Origin: Oscillospiraceae bacterium
Lineage (GTDB): Bacteria > Bacillota_A > Clostridia > Oscillospirales > Oscillospiraceae
Reading direction: 5' to 3'
DNA length: 46,425 nucleotides
NCBI GenBank assembly: GCA_017540945.1
Contig: JAFYAB010000014.1
Span: 1 to 46,425, forward strand
Below, piece by piece: positions 39,801 through 46,425 of this stretch. A program made the translations under genes and the position numbers. The first letter of the stretch is position 1. Every line of letters begins with the position of its first letter. The notes under the pieces are model-generated. The model was not told where the DNA came from. It saw only the letters and a program-made list of their open reading frames with translations, and made no database searches.

Positions 39801-41077
39801 GCGCCGAGGCCCGCGCACCCTTCGCCGCTCTGGGCGGCAAGACCCCCGAAGAAGTCTTCGGGGGCCTTGTCACACCCTGCTACATTCTGGACGAGGGGCA
39901 GCTGAAACGAAACGGGGAGATTCTGGCCGGGGTTGCGGAGCGCAGCGGCTGCCGCTTCCTGCTGGCCCAGAAGGCCTTCTCCAACTACGACTGCTACCCG
40001 GTGCTGGCCCCCTATCTGGCCGGGACCGAGGCCAGCGGTCTGTTTGAGGCGCGACTGGGCTTCGAGGAGCTGCCGGACAAGGAGGTTCACGTCTTCTGCG
40101 GAGCCTACCGGGGCGACGAATTTGACGAGCTGCTGCGTTACGCGGGCCATATCGTCTTCAACTCCCCGGCCCAGCTGGCAAAGTTCGGCCCCCGGGCCAG
40201 GGCAGCGGGCAAGAGCCTGGGCCTGCGGGTCAACCCCGAGTGCTCCACCCAGGAGGGCCACGCCATCTACGACCCCTGCGCCCCCGGCTCCCGGCTGGGC
40301 ACCACCCGGGACCAGTGGGACAAGCAGATGAGCCCGGAGCTGATCGCCCTGCTGGACGGCCTCCACTTCCACACCCTCTGCGAGCAGGACTCCGACGATC
40401 TGGAAACCACATTGCAAGCCGTGGCGGAAAAGTTCGGCGACCTGCTCCCCCTGATGAAATGGCTCAACATGGGCGGCGGCCACCACGTCACCCGCCCCGA
40501 CTACGACATCCCCCGGCTGGAGCGCTGCATCCGCTTCGCCCAGGCCCAATGGGGCGTCACGGTCTACCTGGAGCCCGGCGAGGCCTGGGCCCTGAACGCC
40601 GGCTTCCTGGCGAGCCGGGTCCTGGATCTGACGGAGAACAACGGCGTCCGCAACGCGATCCTGGACTGCTCCGCCGCCTGCCACATGCCGGACGTGATCG
40701 AAATGCCCTATATGCCGCCGCTCTATGGAGCGGCGGAGGCAACAGGGGACAAGGAAACGGGAGATGCCTTCCCCCTGGGGGGAAGGTGGCCCGAAGGGCC
40801 GGATGAGGGGCGTCTCGACTCGAAACATGGTTTCGTGTACCGCCTCGGCGGGCCCTCCTGCCTCTCCGGCGACGTGATCGGCGACTACCGCTTCGACGCG
40901 CCGCTCAATGTGGGCGACCTGCTCCTCTTCGGCGACCTGGCCATCTACTCCACCTGCAAAAACAATACCTTCAACGGCATGCCCCTGCCGAACATCTGGC
41001 GGCGGCGCGAGGACGGGACCCTGGAACGGCTGACCGACTTCGGCTACCGGGATTTCAAAATGAGATTGGGGCGGTGA
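39797..41077 (+). CDS. nspC: Carboxynorspermidine decarboxylase with in-frame insertion
   Basis: The 426-residue PLP enzyme (alanine racemase fold) converts carboxy(nor)spermidine to (nor)spermidine. It has the PLP lysine at about 59 in LLAQKAFSNYD, LRVNPECSTQEGHAIYDPC, LHFHTLCEQ, MGGGHHVTR, YLEPGEAWAL and CHMPDVIEMPYMPPLYGA. The usual length is about 380. About 30 extra residues (GDKETGDAFPLGGRWPEGPD and onward) lie between PPLYGAAE and YRLGGPSCLSGD, coded by a repeat at 40735-40830. The conserved block after it is intact, and the insert replaces the short loop GEKP-type region of other NspC proteins. It starts at GTG in an overlap with the dehydrogenase gene. Confidence 0.9.
   Translation: MSAEARAPFAALGGKTPEEVFGGLVTPCYILDEGQLKRNGEILAGVAERSGCRFLLAQKAFSNYDCYPVLAPYLAGTEASGLFEARLGFEELPDKEVHVFCGAYRGDEFDELLRYAGHIVFNSPAQLAKFGPRARAAGKSLGLRVNPECSTQEGHAIYDPCAPGSRLGTTRDQWDKQMSPELIALLDGLHFHTLCEQDSDDLETTLQAVAEKFGDLLPLMKWLNMGGGHHVTRPDYDIPRLERCIRFAQAQWGVTVYLEPGEAWALNAGFLASRVLDLTENNGVRNAILDCSAACHMPDVIEMPYMPPLYGAAEATGDKETGDAFPLGGRWPEGPDEGRLDSKHGFVYRLGGPSCLSGDVIGDYRFDAPLNVGDLLLFGDLAIYSTCKNNTFNGMPLPNIWRRREDGTLERLTDFGYRDFKMRLGR
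40735..40830 (+). repeat. In-frame repeat insertion in nspC
   Basis: GCCTTCCCCCTGGGGGGAAG with TGGCCCGAAGGGCC, then CGAAACATGGTTTCG, form consecutive palindromes of the type usually found between genes. The stretch adds about 30 codons without breaking the frame. Confidence 0.75.
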
Positions 41078-41087
41078 CCACCGCACC

Positions 41088-41168
41088 GTAGGGGCCGATG
41101 CCCACATCGGCCCATTCAAGCGAGGGCCGATGTAGGCATACTTCGTGACTTTTCGAGTTCGGCCCTAC
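41088..41168. repeat. GTAG-headed inverted REP pair (REPIN-like), copy 3
   Basis: The left arm is GTAGGGGCCGATGCCCACAT. The right arm is inverted and carries a 20-base insert, ACTTCGTGACTTTTCGAGTT, inside the GGGCCGAT core. The same insert, with one change and inverted, is in the left arm of copy 4 at 46181. Confidence 0.85.
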
Positions 41169-41199
41169 AATGAATTGGCGCAAACAAGGAGGCCAAACC

Positions 41200-41640
41200 A
41201 TGACCGACATCCCCATCAAACGTCTGCGGCAAAACGCCGTTTTTCCCGCCTACGCCACCCCCAGCTCCGCCGGGGCGGACCTCTACGCCTGCCCGGACGG
41301 GCCCGTGACCCTGGCGCCCCACGAAACCGTGATGATCCCCCTGGGCTATTCCATGGCGATCCCCGAGGGCTGGGTGGGCCTGATCTTCGCCCGCAGCGGC
41401 CTGGCCTCCAAGCGGGACCTGGCCCCGGCCAACAAGGTGGGCGTGGTGGACGCCGACTACCGGGGCGAGTGGTGGATCCCCCTCCACAACCACGGCAGTG
41501 AGCCCCGGACCGTCCAGCCCGGCGAGCGCATCGCCCAACTGGTCATCGTCCCCTGCATGACCGCGGCTTTCAAAGAAGTGGACAGCCTCGACGAGACGGA
41601 ACGCGGCGCAGGCGGGTTCGGATCGACAGGGACCAATTGA
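41200..41640 (+). CDS. dut: Deoxyuridine 5'-triphosphate nucleotidohydrolase
   Basis: The 146-residue homotrimeric dUTPase hydrolyses dUTP to dUMP and keeps uracil out of DNA. All five family motifs are seen: SAGADLYA, ARSGLASK, GVVDADYRGEWWIPL, GERIAQLVIVP and RGAGGFGSTG at the C-terminus. The start at 41200 follows AAGGAGG; the ATG at 41170 lies in the repeat region. Confidence 0.96.
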   Translation: MTDIPIKRLRQNAVFPAYATPSSAGADLYACPDGPVTLAPHETVMIPLGYSMAIPEGWVGLIFARSGLASKRDLAPANKVGVVDADYRGEWWIPLHNHGSEPRTVQPGERIAQLVIVPCMTAAFKEVDSLDETERGAGGFGSTGTN

Positions 41641-41658
41641 TAAGCGACAATCAGATGC

Positions 41659-41684
41659 GTTTTGCAAATCGCGGATTGCAAAAC
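41659..41684. repeat. Hairpin after dut
   Basis: GTTTTGCAAATC (41659-41670) and GGATTGCAAAAC (41673-41684) form an imperfect hairpin followed by TCCGATCATTCTC. It resembles the hairpins at 37539 and 38455. The rest of the gap to 41823 shows no gene. Confidence 0.65.
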
Positions 41685-41823
41685 TCCGATCATTCTCAAG
41701 CCTCCATTCTCAAATGCGCACCGTCGGTAAGGTGCACGGTTGCCTGGGGTCGAACCTCCGGGCACCCGAGGCCGCGCCACGAAGCGAGTGCATGTCTATT
41801 TTGCGGAGGGGAAAGGGCCCCTA

Positions 41824-42981
41824 ATGAATAACGGCAAACTTCAGGCCAGAGATCCGGCAGCCGATATTTTGCGCTGCGTTGCCGCATTCTCTGTCATCAG
41901 CGTTCATTTCTTTATGAACAGCGGCTTCTATTCGTCACCGATCGATTGTCCGCGCATGATCGTGCTCTTGTTCATGCGCTCTGCTTTTGTCGTCTGCGTT
42001 CCGCTATTTCTAACGCTCACCGGCTATCTGATGACGAACAAGCGCTTGGTTCGCAGCTATTACCGGGGCATCCGGAACACGCTTTTCACCTATGTCGTCT
42101 CCGGCCTGTGCTGCATGCTGCTCTTCCCGGTCTTCTATCGGTGGCTGCAGCCTGTGCTCGGCCTTCCGGACAAGGCAATCTCCTCGTACAACTTCAAAGG
42201 GATCGTGTTCAAGCTGCTGGATTTCTCCGCTGCCCCCTACGCGTGGTACATTGAGATGTACATCGGCCTGTTTCTGCTGATACCGTTTCTGAACATCCTC
42301 TACCACGGGATCGACAGCAAACGGAAAAAGCAGGTTTTGCTTCTCACGCTGGCCGTGGTCGTCAATCTCTCCACCGTTGTAAATACCAACAATTTCACGC
42401 TTTCGGGCTGGTGGTCCCATCCCTCCATGTCCACCGACTATCAGCCTCTGATCCCCGACTACTGGATCGGTTTCTACCCGGTCTTCTACTATTTTCTCGG
42501 CTCCTATTTCCGCGAGTACGGCGTTAAGATGAAGCCCTGGCAGGCAGCGCTCGGCTTTGCCGCCGCCTGCCTGATTTCCGGCGGTTATAACCTGTGGAGA
42601 AGCTACGGCGCGAACTTCGTATTCGGGGTCTGGACGCTCTGGGCTTCTGCGCTCATCATCCCGCAGATCATTTTCCTGACCGCCTTCTTCACGAACCTCC
42701 GCTATTCGCGGATGTCAGATTCGCTTCGCTGGTGCTTTTATAAGCTCTCCGGCCTCTGTCTTGGTATCTATCTGACCTCCTGGATCTTTGACAACCTGTA
42801 CTACCCGATCCTGACTGCATCAATCCCGGAGGTGAGAGACCGGCTGGAAGCCTACTTCTGGATCGTACCGCTGGTCTTTACCTCCTCCGCCGTTCTTTCC
42901 TACGGGATCCAGAAGCTCTACAGCCTATGGTCCCTTCTGACCGCCGCGCTTGGCCGTTGCTTCCGCAGACCAAAGGTATGA
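41824..42981 (+). CDS. Acyltransferase family 3 membrane protein
   Basis: The 385-residue protein begins with the acyltransferase_3 pattern ILRCVAAFSVISVHFFMNSGF (His in membrane helix 1, given as key segment) and has about ten hydrophobic helices. These include VPLFLTLTGYLMTNK with the typical LTGY, and APYAWYIEMYIGLFLLIPFL. Members transfer acetyl or other acyl groups to sugars in surface polysaccharides or peptidoglycan. The start at 41824 follows GCGGAGGGG by a rather long gap. Codon use is more varied and less GC-rich than in the neighbours, and hairpin repeats stand before and after it, so recent gain is likely. Confidence 0.85.
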   Translation: MNNGKLQARDPAADILRCVAAFSVISVHFFMNSGFYSSPIDCPRMIVLLFMRSAFVVCVPLFLTLTGYLMTNKRLVRSYYRGIRNTLFTYVVSGLCCMLLFPVFYRWLQPVLGLPDKAISSYNFKGIVFKLLDFSAAPYAWYIEMYIGLFLLIPFLNILYHGIDSKRKKQVLLLTLAVVVNLSTVVNTNNFTLSGWWSHPSMSTDYQPLIPDYWIGFYPVFYYFLGSYFREYGVKMKPWQAALGFAAACLISGGYNLWRSYGANFVFGVWTLWASALIIPQIIFLTAFFTNLRYSRMSDSLRWCFYKLSGLCLGIYLTSWIFDNLYYPILTASIPEVRDRLEAYFWIVPLVFTSSAVLSYGIQKLYSLWSLLTAALGRCFRRPKV

Positions 42982-43072
42982 CGCGCTCCGCCCCGTTTCT
43001 TTCCGCCCGAATGAAAGGTGAAATTTGAAAAGGATCGGGCATTTTCAACTTTCAACACAAAAGGAGCCTCTT

Positions 43073-44902
43073 ATGTTTCTTCCCATTTCCAAAAAAGATA
43101 TAAAGGCCCGGGGCTGGGACCAGTGCGACTTCGTCTACGTGATCGGCGACGCCTACGTGGACCACCCCTCCTTCGGCCACGCCATCATCTCCCGGGTGCT
43201 GGAGCACGCGGGCTATAAGGTGGGTATCATCTCCCAGCCCGACTGGAAGGACCCGGCGTCCATCGACGTCCTGGGCCGGCCCCGGCTGGGCTTTTTGGTC
43301 ATGGGCGGGAACATGGACTCCATGGTGAACCACTATTCCGTCTTCAAGCACCACCGCAAAACCGACGCCTACACCCCCGGCGGGGTCACGGGCAAGCGCC
43401 CCGACTACGCCACGGTGGTCTACTGCAACCTGATCCGCCAGCGCTACAAGGACGTTCCCATCATCATCGGCGGCATGGAGGCCAGCCTCCGCCGCCTGGC
43501 CCACTACGACTATTGGAGCGACAAGATGAAGCGCTCCATCCTCCTGGACTCCCAGGCGGATCTGCTGCTCTACGGCATGGGGGAGCGCTCCATCGTGGAG
43601 GTGGCCGACGCCCTGAACGCGGGCCTCTCCGTGAAGGATCTGAGCTTCCTGGACGGCACGGTCTACCGCTCCAAAACCGTCGATCAGGTGGTGGACGGGA
43701 TCACCCTCCCGGACTGGGAGACGGTCAAGGCCGACAAGGCCGCCTACGCCCGCTCCTTCTACACCCAATATCTGAACACGGACCCCTTCACGGCGAAGCC
43801 CCTGATCGAGCCCTACGGGAAGGAGTACGTGATCCAGAACCCGCCCCAGAAGCCTCTGACGGAAGCGGAAATGGACGAGACCTACGATCTGCCCTACGAA
43901 AACGCCTACCACCCCAGCTATGAGAAGCTCGGCGGCGTGCCCGCCATCAAGGAGATCAAGTTCTCCCTGACCTCCAACCGAGGCTGCTTCGGCGGCTGCT
44001 CCTTCTGCGCCATCACCTTCCACCAGGGCCGGATCATCCAGACCCGCAGCCACGAATCCATCCTGCGGGAAGCCGAGCGCATGACGAAGGACCCGGACTT
44101 CAAGGGCTATATCCACGACGTGGGCGGCCCCACCGCCAACTTCCGTCTGCCCGCCTGCGAAAAGCAGCTCACCAAGGGCGTCTGCGCAGGCAAGCAGTGC
44201 CTCTTCCCCAAGCCCTGCCGGAACCTCCGGGCGGACCACTCGGACTATGTGGAGCTCCTGCGGAAGCTCCGGGCCCTGCCAGGGGTGAAAAAGGTCTTCA
44301 TCCGCAGCGGCATCCGCTTCGACTATCTGCTGGCGGACAAGGACGATACCTTCTTCCGGGAGCTGGTGAAATACCACGTCTCGGGCCAGCTCCGGGTGGC
44401 TCCGGAGCACGTTTCGGACCGGGTCCTCGACCTGATGGGCAAGCCCCGGAACGCGGTCTACGAGCGCTTTGTGGAGAAATACAAGACCCTCTGCGCGAAG
44501 ATGCACCTGGATCAGTACGTGGTTCCCTATCTGATGTCCTCCCATCCCGGCTCCCGGCTGGAGGACGCGATTGCTCTCGCGGAGCACGTCCGGGACATGG
44601 GCTACATGCCCGAGCAGGTCCAGGACTTCTACCCCACCCCCTCCACCATCTCCACGGTCATGTACTACACCGGCCTGGACCCCCGGACCATGCAGCCGGT
44701 CTACGTGGCGAAGGATCCCCGGGAGAAGGCCATGCAGAGGGCCCTGATCCAGTACCGGGACCCCAAAAACTACGCCCTGGTCCACGAGGCCCTGACCCTC
44801 TGCCACCGGGAGGACCTGATCGGAACAGGACCGAAATGCCTGATCAGGCCGCGGAAAAAATCAGCGGCAAAGCAGGAAAAAAGTAAGAAGTACCAGGTAT
44901 AA
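43073..44902 (+). CDS. YgiQ family radical SAM protein
   Basis: The 609-residue protein has the YgiQ N-terminal domain (DFVYVIGDAYVDHPSFGHAI, VGIISQPDW, GGMEASLRRLAHYDYW) and a radical SAM core with the cluster cysteines 305, 309 and 312 in SNRGCFGGCSFCAI. A C-terminal part with YVVPYLMSSHPGS and VQDFYPTPSTISTVMYYTG follows. The reaction of this widespread family is not known. AAAAGGAG stands before the ATG at 43073; an earlier in-frame start at 43025 lies in repeat-like AATTTGAAAAGG sequence. Confidence 0.93.
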   Translation: MFLPISKKDIKARGWDQCDFVYVIGDAYVDHPSFGHAIISRVLEHAGYKVGIISQPDWKDPASIDVLGRPRLGFLVMGGNMDSMVNHYSVFKHHRKTDAYTPGGVTGKRPDYATVVYCNLIRQRYKDVPIIIGGMEASLRRLAHYDYWSDKMKRSILLDSQADLLLYGMGERSIVEVADALNAGLSVKDLSFLDGTVYRSKTVDQVVDGITLPDWETVKADKAAYARSFYTQYLNTDPFTAKPLIEPYGKEYVIQNPPQKPLTEAEMDETYDLPYENAYHPSYEKLGGVPAIKEIKFSLTSNRGCFGGCSFCAITFHQGRIIQTRSHESILREAERMTKDPDFKGYIHDVGGPTANFRLPACEKQLTKGVCAGKQCLFPKPCRNLRADHSDYVELLRKLRALPGVKKVFIRSGIRFDYLLADKDDTFFRELVKYHVSGQLRVAPEHVSDRVLDLMGKPRNAVYERFVEKYKTLCAKMHLDQYVVPYLMSSHPGSRLEDAIALAEHVRDMGYMPEQVQDFYPTPSTISTVMYYTGLDPRTMQPVYVAKDPREKAMQRALIQYRDPKNYALVHEALTLCHREDLIGTGPKCLIRPRKKSAAKQEKSKKYQV

Positions 44903-44910
44903 ACAGCAGG

Positions 44911-44942
44911 AAAAAGGCGCTGGCCCGCTCTCGGGTCAGCGT
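44911..44942 (-). terminator. Terminator overlapping the stop codon of the unknown membrane protein gene
   Basis: GCGCTGGCCCG (44917-44927) pairs with CGGGTCAGCGT (44932-44942) over 11 bp including G-T pairs, and on the minus strand CCTTTTTCC follows. The stop codon at 44936-44938 is inside the stem. Confidence 0.75.
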
Positions 44943-45619
44943 CTTACATATTCCTTGATTTGACTATATGCCTGTTCGCCGCGGCTTTTGGATAAGCGGA
45001 TCACGAAAAGCCTGCCCCGGTTGTGAAGACGGTACTGCCAGACAAATCGCTCTGTAAATTCTCCGCAGCCCCGCAGCCGGAGCAGCAGCGTCGCGCCAAA
45101 CACAGACTCAAAAATCTTCACATCCCACAGCTCGCTGCGGGGGATCGTTTTGGTCCGTCTGCCTGTTCCGAGAACGGCGTCAGGCTGTACTCCCCTGGCA
45201 AGCTGTTCCGTGATGATCTCCGGCTCAAACTCGTCCGGGAAGCCGCGCAGGGAGGGAATGCTGTCTCTCTCCTGCAGGGGAGATTCATCTTTTATCCAAT
45301 GCGCGTGCGGAGGGGCCTGCTGGAGAGGAAGGATATTGAAATAAAACAACCATCCTCCATACCACCAGAGGATCTGAAGCTCCCGGTCCGTAAACTCATA
45401 GACTTTATATAAGCCCAGCAATGCCGAGCACGCCAGGAAAATGACTCCGGCTCCCGCTGCGGAGAGGACCAGCGCCAGCGCGTCGTTGATGCTCTCGGAG
45501 AACAGCCGCAGAATGATGCTATGAAGATAGATGCGAAGCAGAGAAAAAGGGAACAGGAATGAAGCGAAGCTCAGCAGAATGCGGATCGGCTCCCGGAGGC
45601 AGCGCACCTTGAAGTACAT
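44936..45619 (-). CDS. Hypothetical membrane protein
   Basis: A 227-residue protein with hydrophobic segments at about 10-32 and 44-72 and a soluble C-terminal part of about 140 residues with mixed charge (WDVKIFESVFGATLLLRL and RFVWQYRLHNRGRLFVIRL). The two membrane helices and the beta-rich tail recall PH-like or YcxB-like membrane proteins, but I cannot assign a family. Its ATG at 45617-45619 lies directly beside the nrdR stop (45621-45623), so they are co-transcribed. The base composition is lower in GC than nrdR. Confidence 0.65.
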   Translation of the reverse strand: MYFKVRCLREPIRILLSFASFLFPFSLLRIYLHSIILRLFSESINDALALVLSAAGAGVIFLACSALLGLYKVYEFTDRELQILWWYGGWLFYFNILPLQQAPPHAHWIKDESPLQERDSIPSLRGFPDEFEPEIITEQLARGVQPDAVLGTGRRTKTIPRSELWDVKIFESVFGATLLLRLRGCGEFTERFVWQYRLHNRGRLFVIRLSKSRGEQAYSQIKEYVRR

Positions 45620-45620
45620 C

Positions 45621-46076
45621 TTATTTTTCTTCGAGGATTTTGTTCAGCTCCTGCATGAAGCTGTGGATATCCTTGAACTGGCGGTAGACGGAGGCGAAGC
45701 GGACGTAGGCCACCTCGTCCAGGCTCTTGAGCTTCTCCATGACCTGCTCGCCGATGAACTCGGTGGTGATCTCCCGCTCCAGGGAGTTCTGGACCAGGGA
45801 CTCGATCTCGTTCACCGCGTTTTCCAGGTCCTGCATGGAGACGGGGCGCTTCTCACAGGCCCGCAGCATGCCGTTCATGATCTTATTGCGGTCAAAGGGC
45901 TGGCGGCTGTTGTCCCGCTTGACGACGATGATGGGCAGGCTCTCCACGGTCTCGTAGGTGGTAAAACGCTTCTGGCAGTTCAGGCATTCCCGGCGGCGGC
46001 GGATGCTGGTCCCGTCCTCGGAATGGCGGGAGTCGACAACCTTGCTCTCCTGGAACCCGCAGTGCGGACACTTCAT
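45621..46076 (-). CDS. nrdR: Transcriptional repressor NrdR
   Basis: The 151-residue regulator has the N-terminal zinc ribbon with Cys3, Cys6, Cys31 and Cys34 (MKCPHCGFQ and [16 protein letters not shown]) and an ATP-cone domain ([20 protein letters not shown]). It represses ribonucleotide reductase genes when dATP is bound. GGGGGAG precedes the start and a good promoter lies at 46118-46146. No nrd gene and no clear NrdR box are in the window. Confidence 0.96.
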   Translation of the reverse strand: MKCPHCGFQESKVVDSRHSEDGTSIRRRRECLNCQKRFTTYETVESLPIIVVKRDNSRQPFDRNKIMNGMLRACEKRPVSMQDLENAVNEIESLVQNSLEREITTEFIGEQVMEKLKSLDEVAYVRFASVYRQFKDIHSFMQELNKILEEK

Positions 46077-46117
46077 ATGGTTCTCCCCCTTGCACAGTGA
46101 TACTATATGTATAGATT

Positions 46118-46146
46118 ATTATACCAAATTCGCCCGACGCTGTCCA
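46118..46146 (-). promoter_or_regulatory. Sigma-A type promoter for nrdR
   Basis: On the minus strand TGGACA (46146-46141) and TATAAT (46123-46118) are spaced by 17 bases, about 40 bases before the ATG. Confidence 0.75.
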
Positions 46147-46180
46147 GTGCTTTTTTTCGAAAATTCGGATTTGTCGCTCC

Positions 46181-46270
46181 GTAGGGGCCGAACTCGAAGA
46201 GTCACGAAGTATGCCCACATCGGCCCTATCCCGTATCGGTGTGAGGGCCGATGTGGGCATCGGCCCCTAC
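46181..46270. repeat. GTAG-headed inverted REP pair (REPIN-like), copy 4
   Basis: Both outer ends start with GTAGGGGCCGATG-type arms. The left arm is split after GTAGGGGCCG by the 20-base insert AACTCGAAGAGTCACGAAGT, the inverted match of the insert in copy 3. The right arm is complete. Confidence 0.85.
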
Positions 46271-46332
46271 GAAAGAAAGATCCTGACAAATCCCGATTCT
46301 GGTTATCGGCTTAACTCAGCAAGGCACAAGAT

Positions 46333-46425
46333 TTAGTTGCAGGAGGAAACGGCAAGGACCAGGCGGTCAAAGATCTGTCCGTGGAAACTCCTGCGGTTGA
46401 ACCTGTAGCAGAACTCGCTGAGATA
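46333..46425 (-). CDS. C-terminal end of an IS1595/ISXO2-like transposase, 5' part outside the window
   Basis: Reading inward from the right edge on the minus strand gives YLSEFCYRFNRRSFHG, then QIFDRLVLAVSSCN and a stop at 46333-46335. The pattern EFCYRFNRR followed by a FDRLL-like stretch is the usual end of ISXO2-like DDE transposases of the IS1595 group. Only 30 residues are visible, so it could be an intact insertion sequence or a remnant. Confidence 0.65.
   Translation of the reverse strand, partial: YLSEFCYRFNRRSFHGQIFDRLVLAVSSCN

Noticed and set aside
41740..41780. A tRNA T-arm-like sequence (minus strand GGTTCGACCCC)
   Set aside because: The bases on both sides do not form the T stem, and no acceptor, D or anticodon arm fits around it.

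Overview
The window reads as one contig piece of a GC-rich, spore-forming member of the Clostridia, most likely a gut Oscillospiraceae relative. This is inferred from the mix of SpoIIP, a SpoIIQ-like M23 protein with a sigma-F-type promoter, an IscS/IscU/Rrf2 operon, NrdR, the NRPS type and the dense packing of GC-rich genes with AGGAGG-like ribosome binding sites. I see no rRNA, tRNA or CRISPR.

Layout. 1-6100: the 3' part of an M20 peptidase, then a likely operon with a small ORF, an ECF sigma factor fused to a membrane anchor and a large outer domain, a Gfo/Idh/MocA oxidoreductase and a barrel-only pyruvate kinase homologue, closed by a strong terminator. 6206-7240 (minus): M42 aminopeptidase. 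7461-18215: a biosynthetic operon with a MATE exporter, a 2200-residue dimodular NRPS ending in a reductase domain, a STAS protein, a membrane protein carrying both a PP2C phosphatase and a HATPase domain, and a GNAT. 18278-19312 (minus): XRE/TPR regulator. 19599-21173: an Orn/Lys/Arg decarboxylase homologue carrying three in-frame repeat insertions. 21274-24520: iscS, iscU, Rrf2 regulator, spoIIP. 24813-29829: RNase HI fused to DUF362, birA, pepT and a FliB-like protein with an in-frame repeat insertion. 29969-32610 (minus): SpoIIQ-like protein, a small P-loop protein, pgi. 32853-41077: a polyamine locus (Arg/Lys decarboxylase, aminopropyltransferase, agmatinase, carboxy(nor)spermidine dehydrogenase and decarboxylase), broken up by a RAYT/REP block and by a block with an unknown gene. 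41200-46425: dut, acyltransferase, YgiQ-type radical SAM protein, an unknown membrane protein, nrdR, and the 3' end of an IS1595/ISXO2-like transposase at the edge.

Two systems stand out. First, the NRPS operon: it belongs to the reductase-terminated dimodular class that in gut Clostridia gives dipeptide aldehydes and pyrazinones, and here it is joined to a partner-switching module. Second, a RAYT (REP-associated tyrosine transposase) sits among palindromes that start with the tetranucleotide GTAG. Several dispersed palindrome families occur across the window, and three genes carry such repeats inside their reading frames without losing the frame, adding roughly 25 to 110 residues to the proteins. 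This resembles the protein-coding palindromic elements of Rickettsia, but with a candidate mobilising enzyme nearby.

All functional assignments come from reading motifs by eye; no database search was run.
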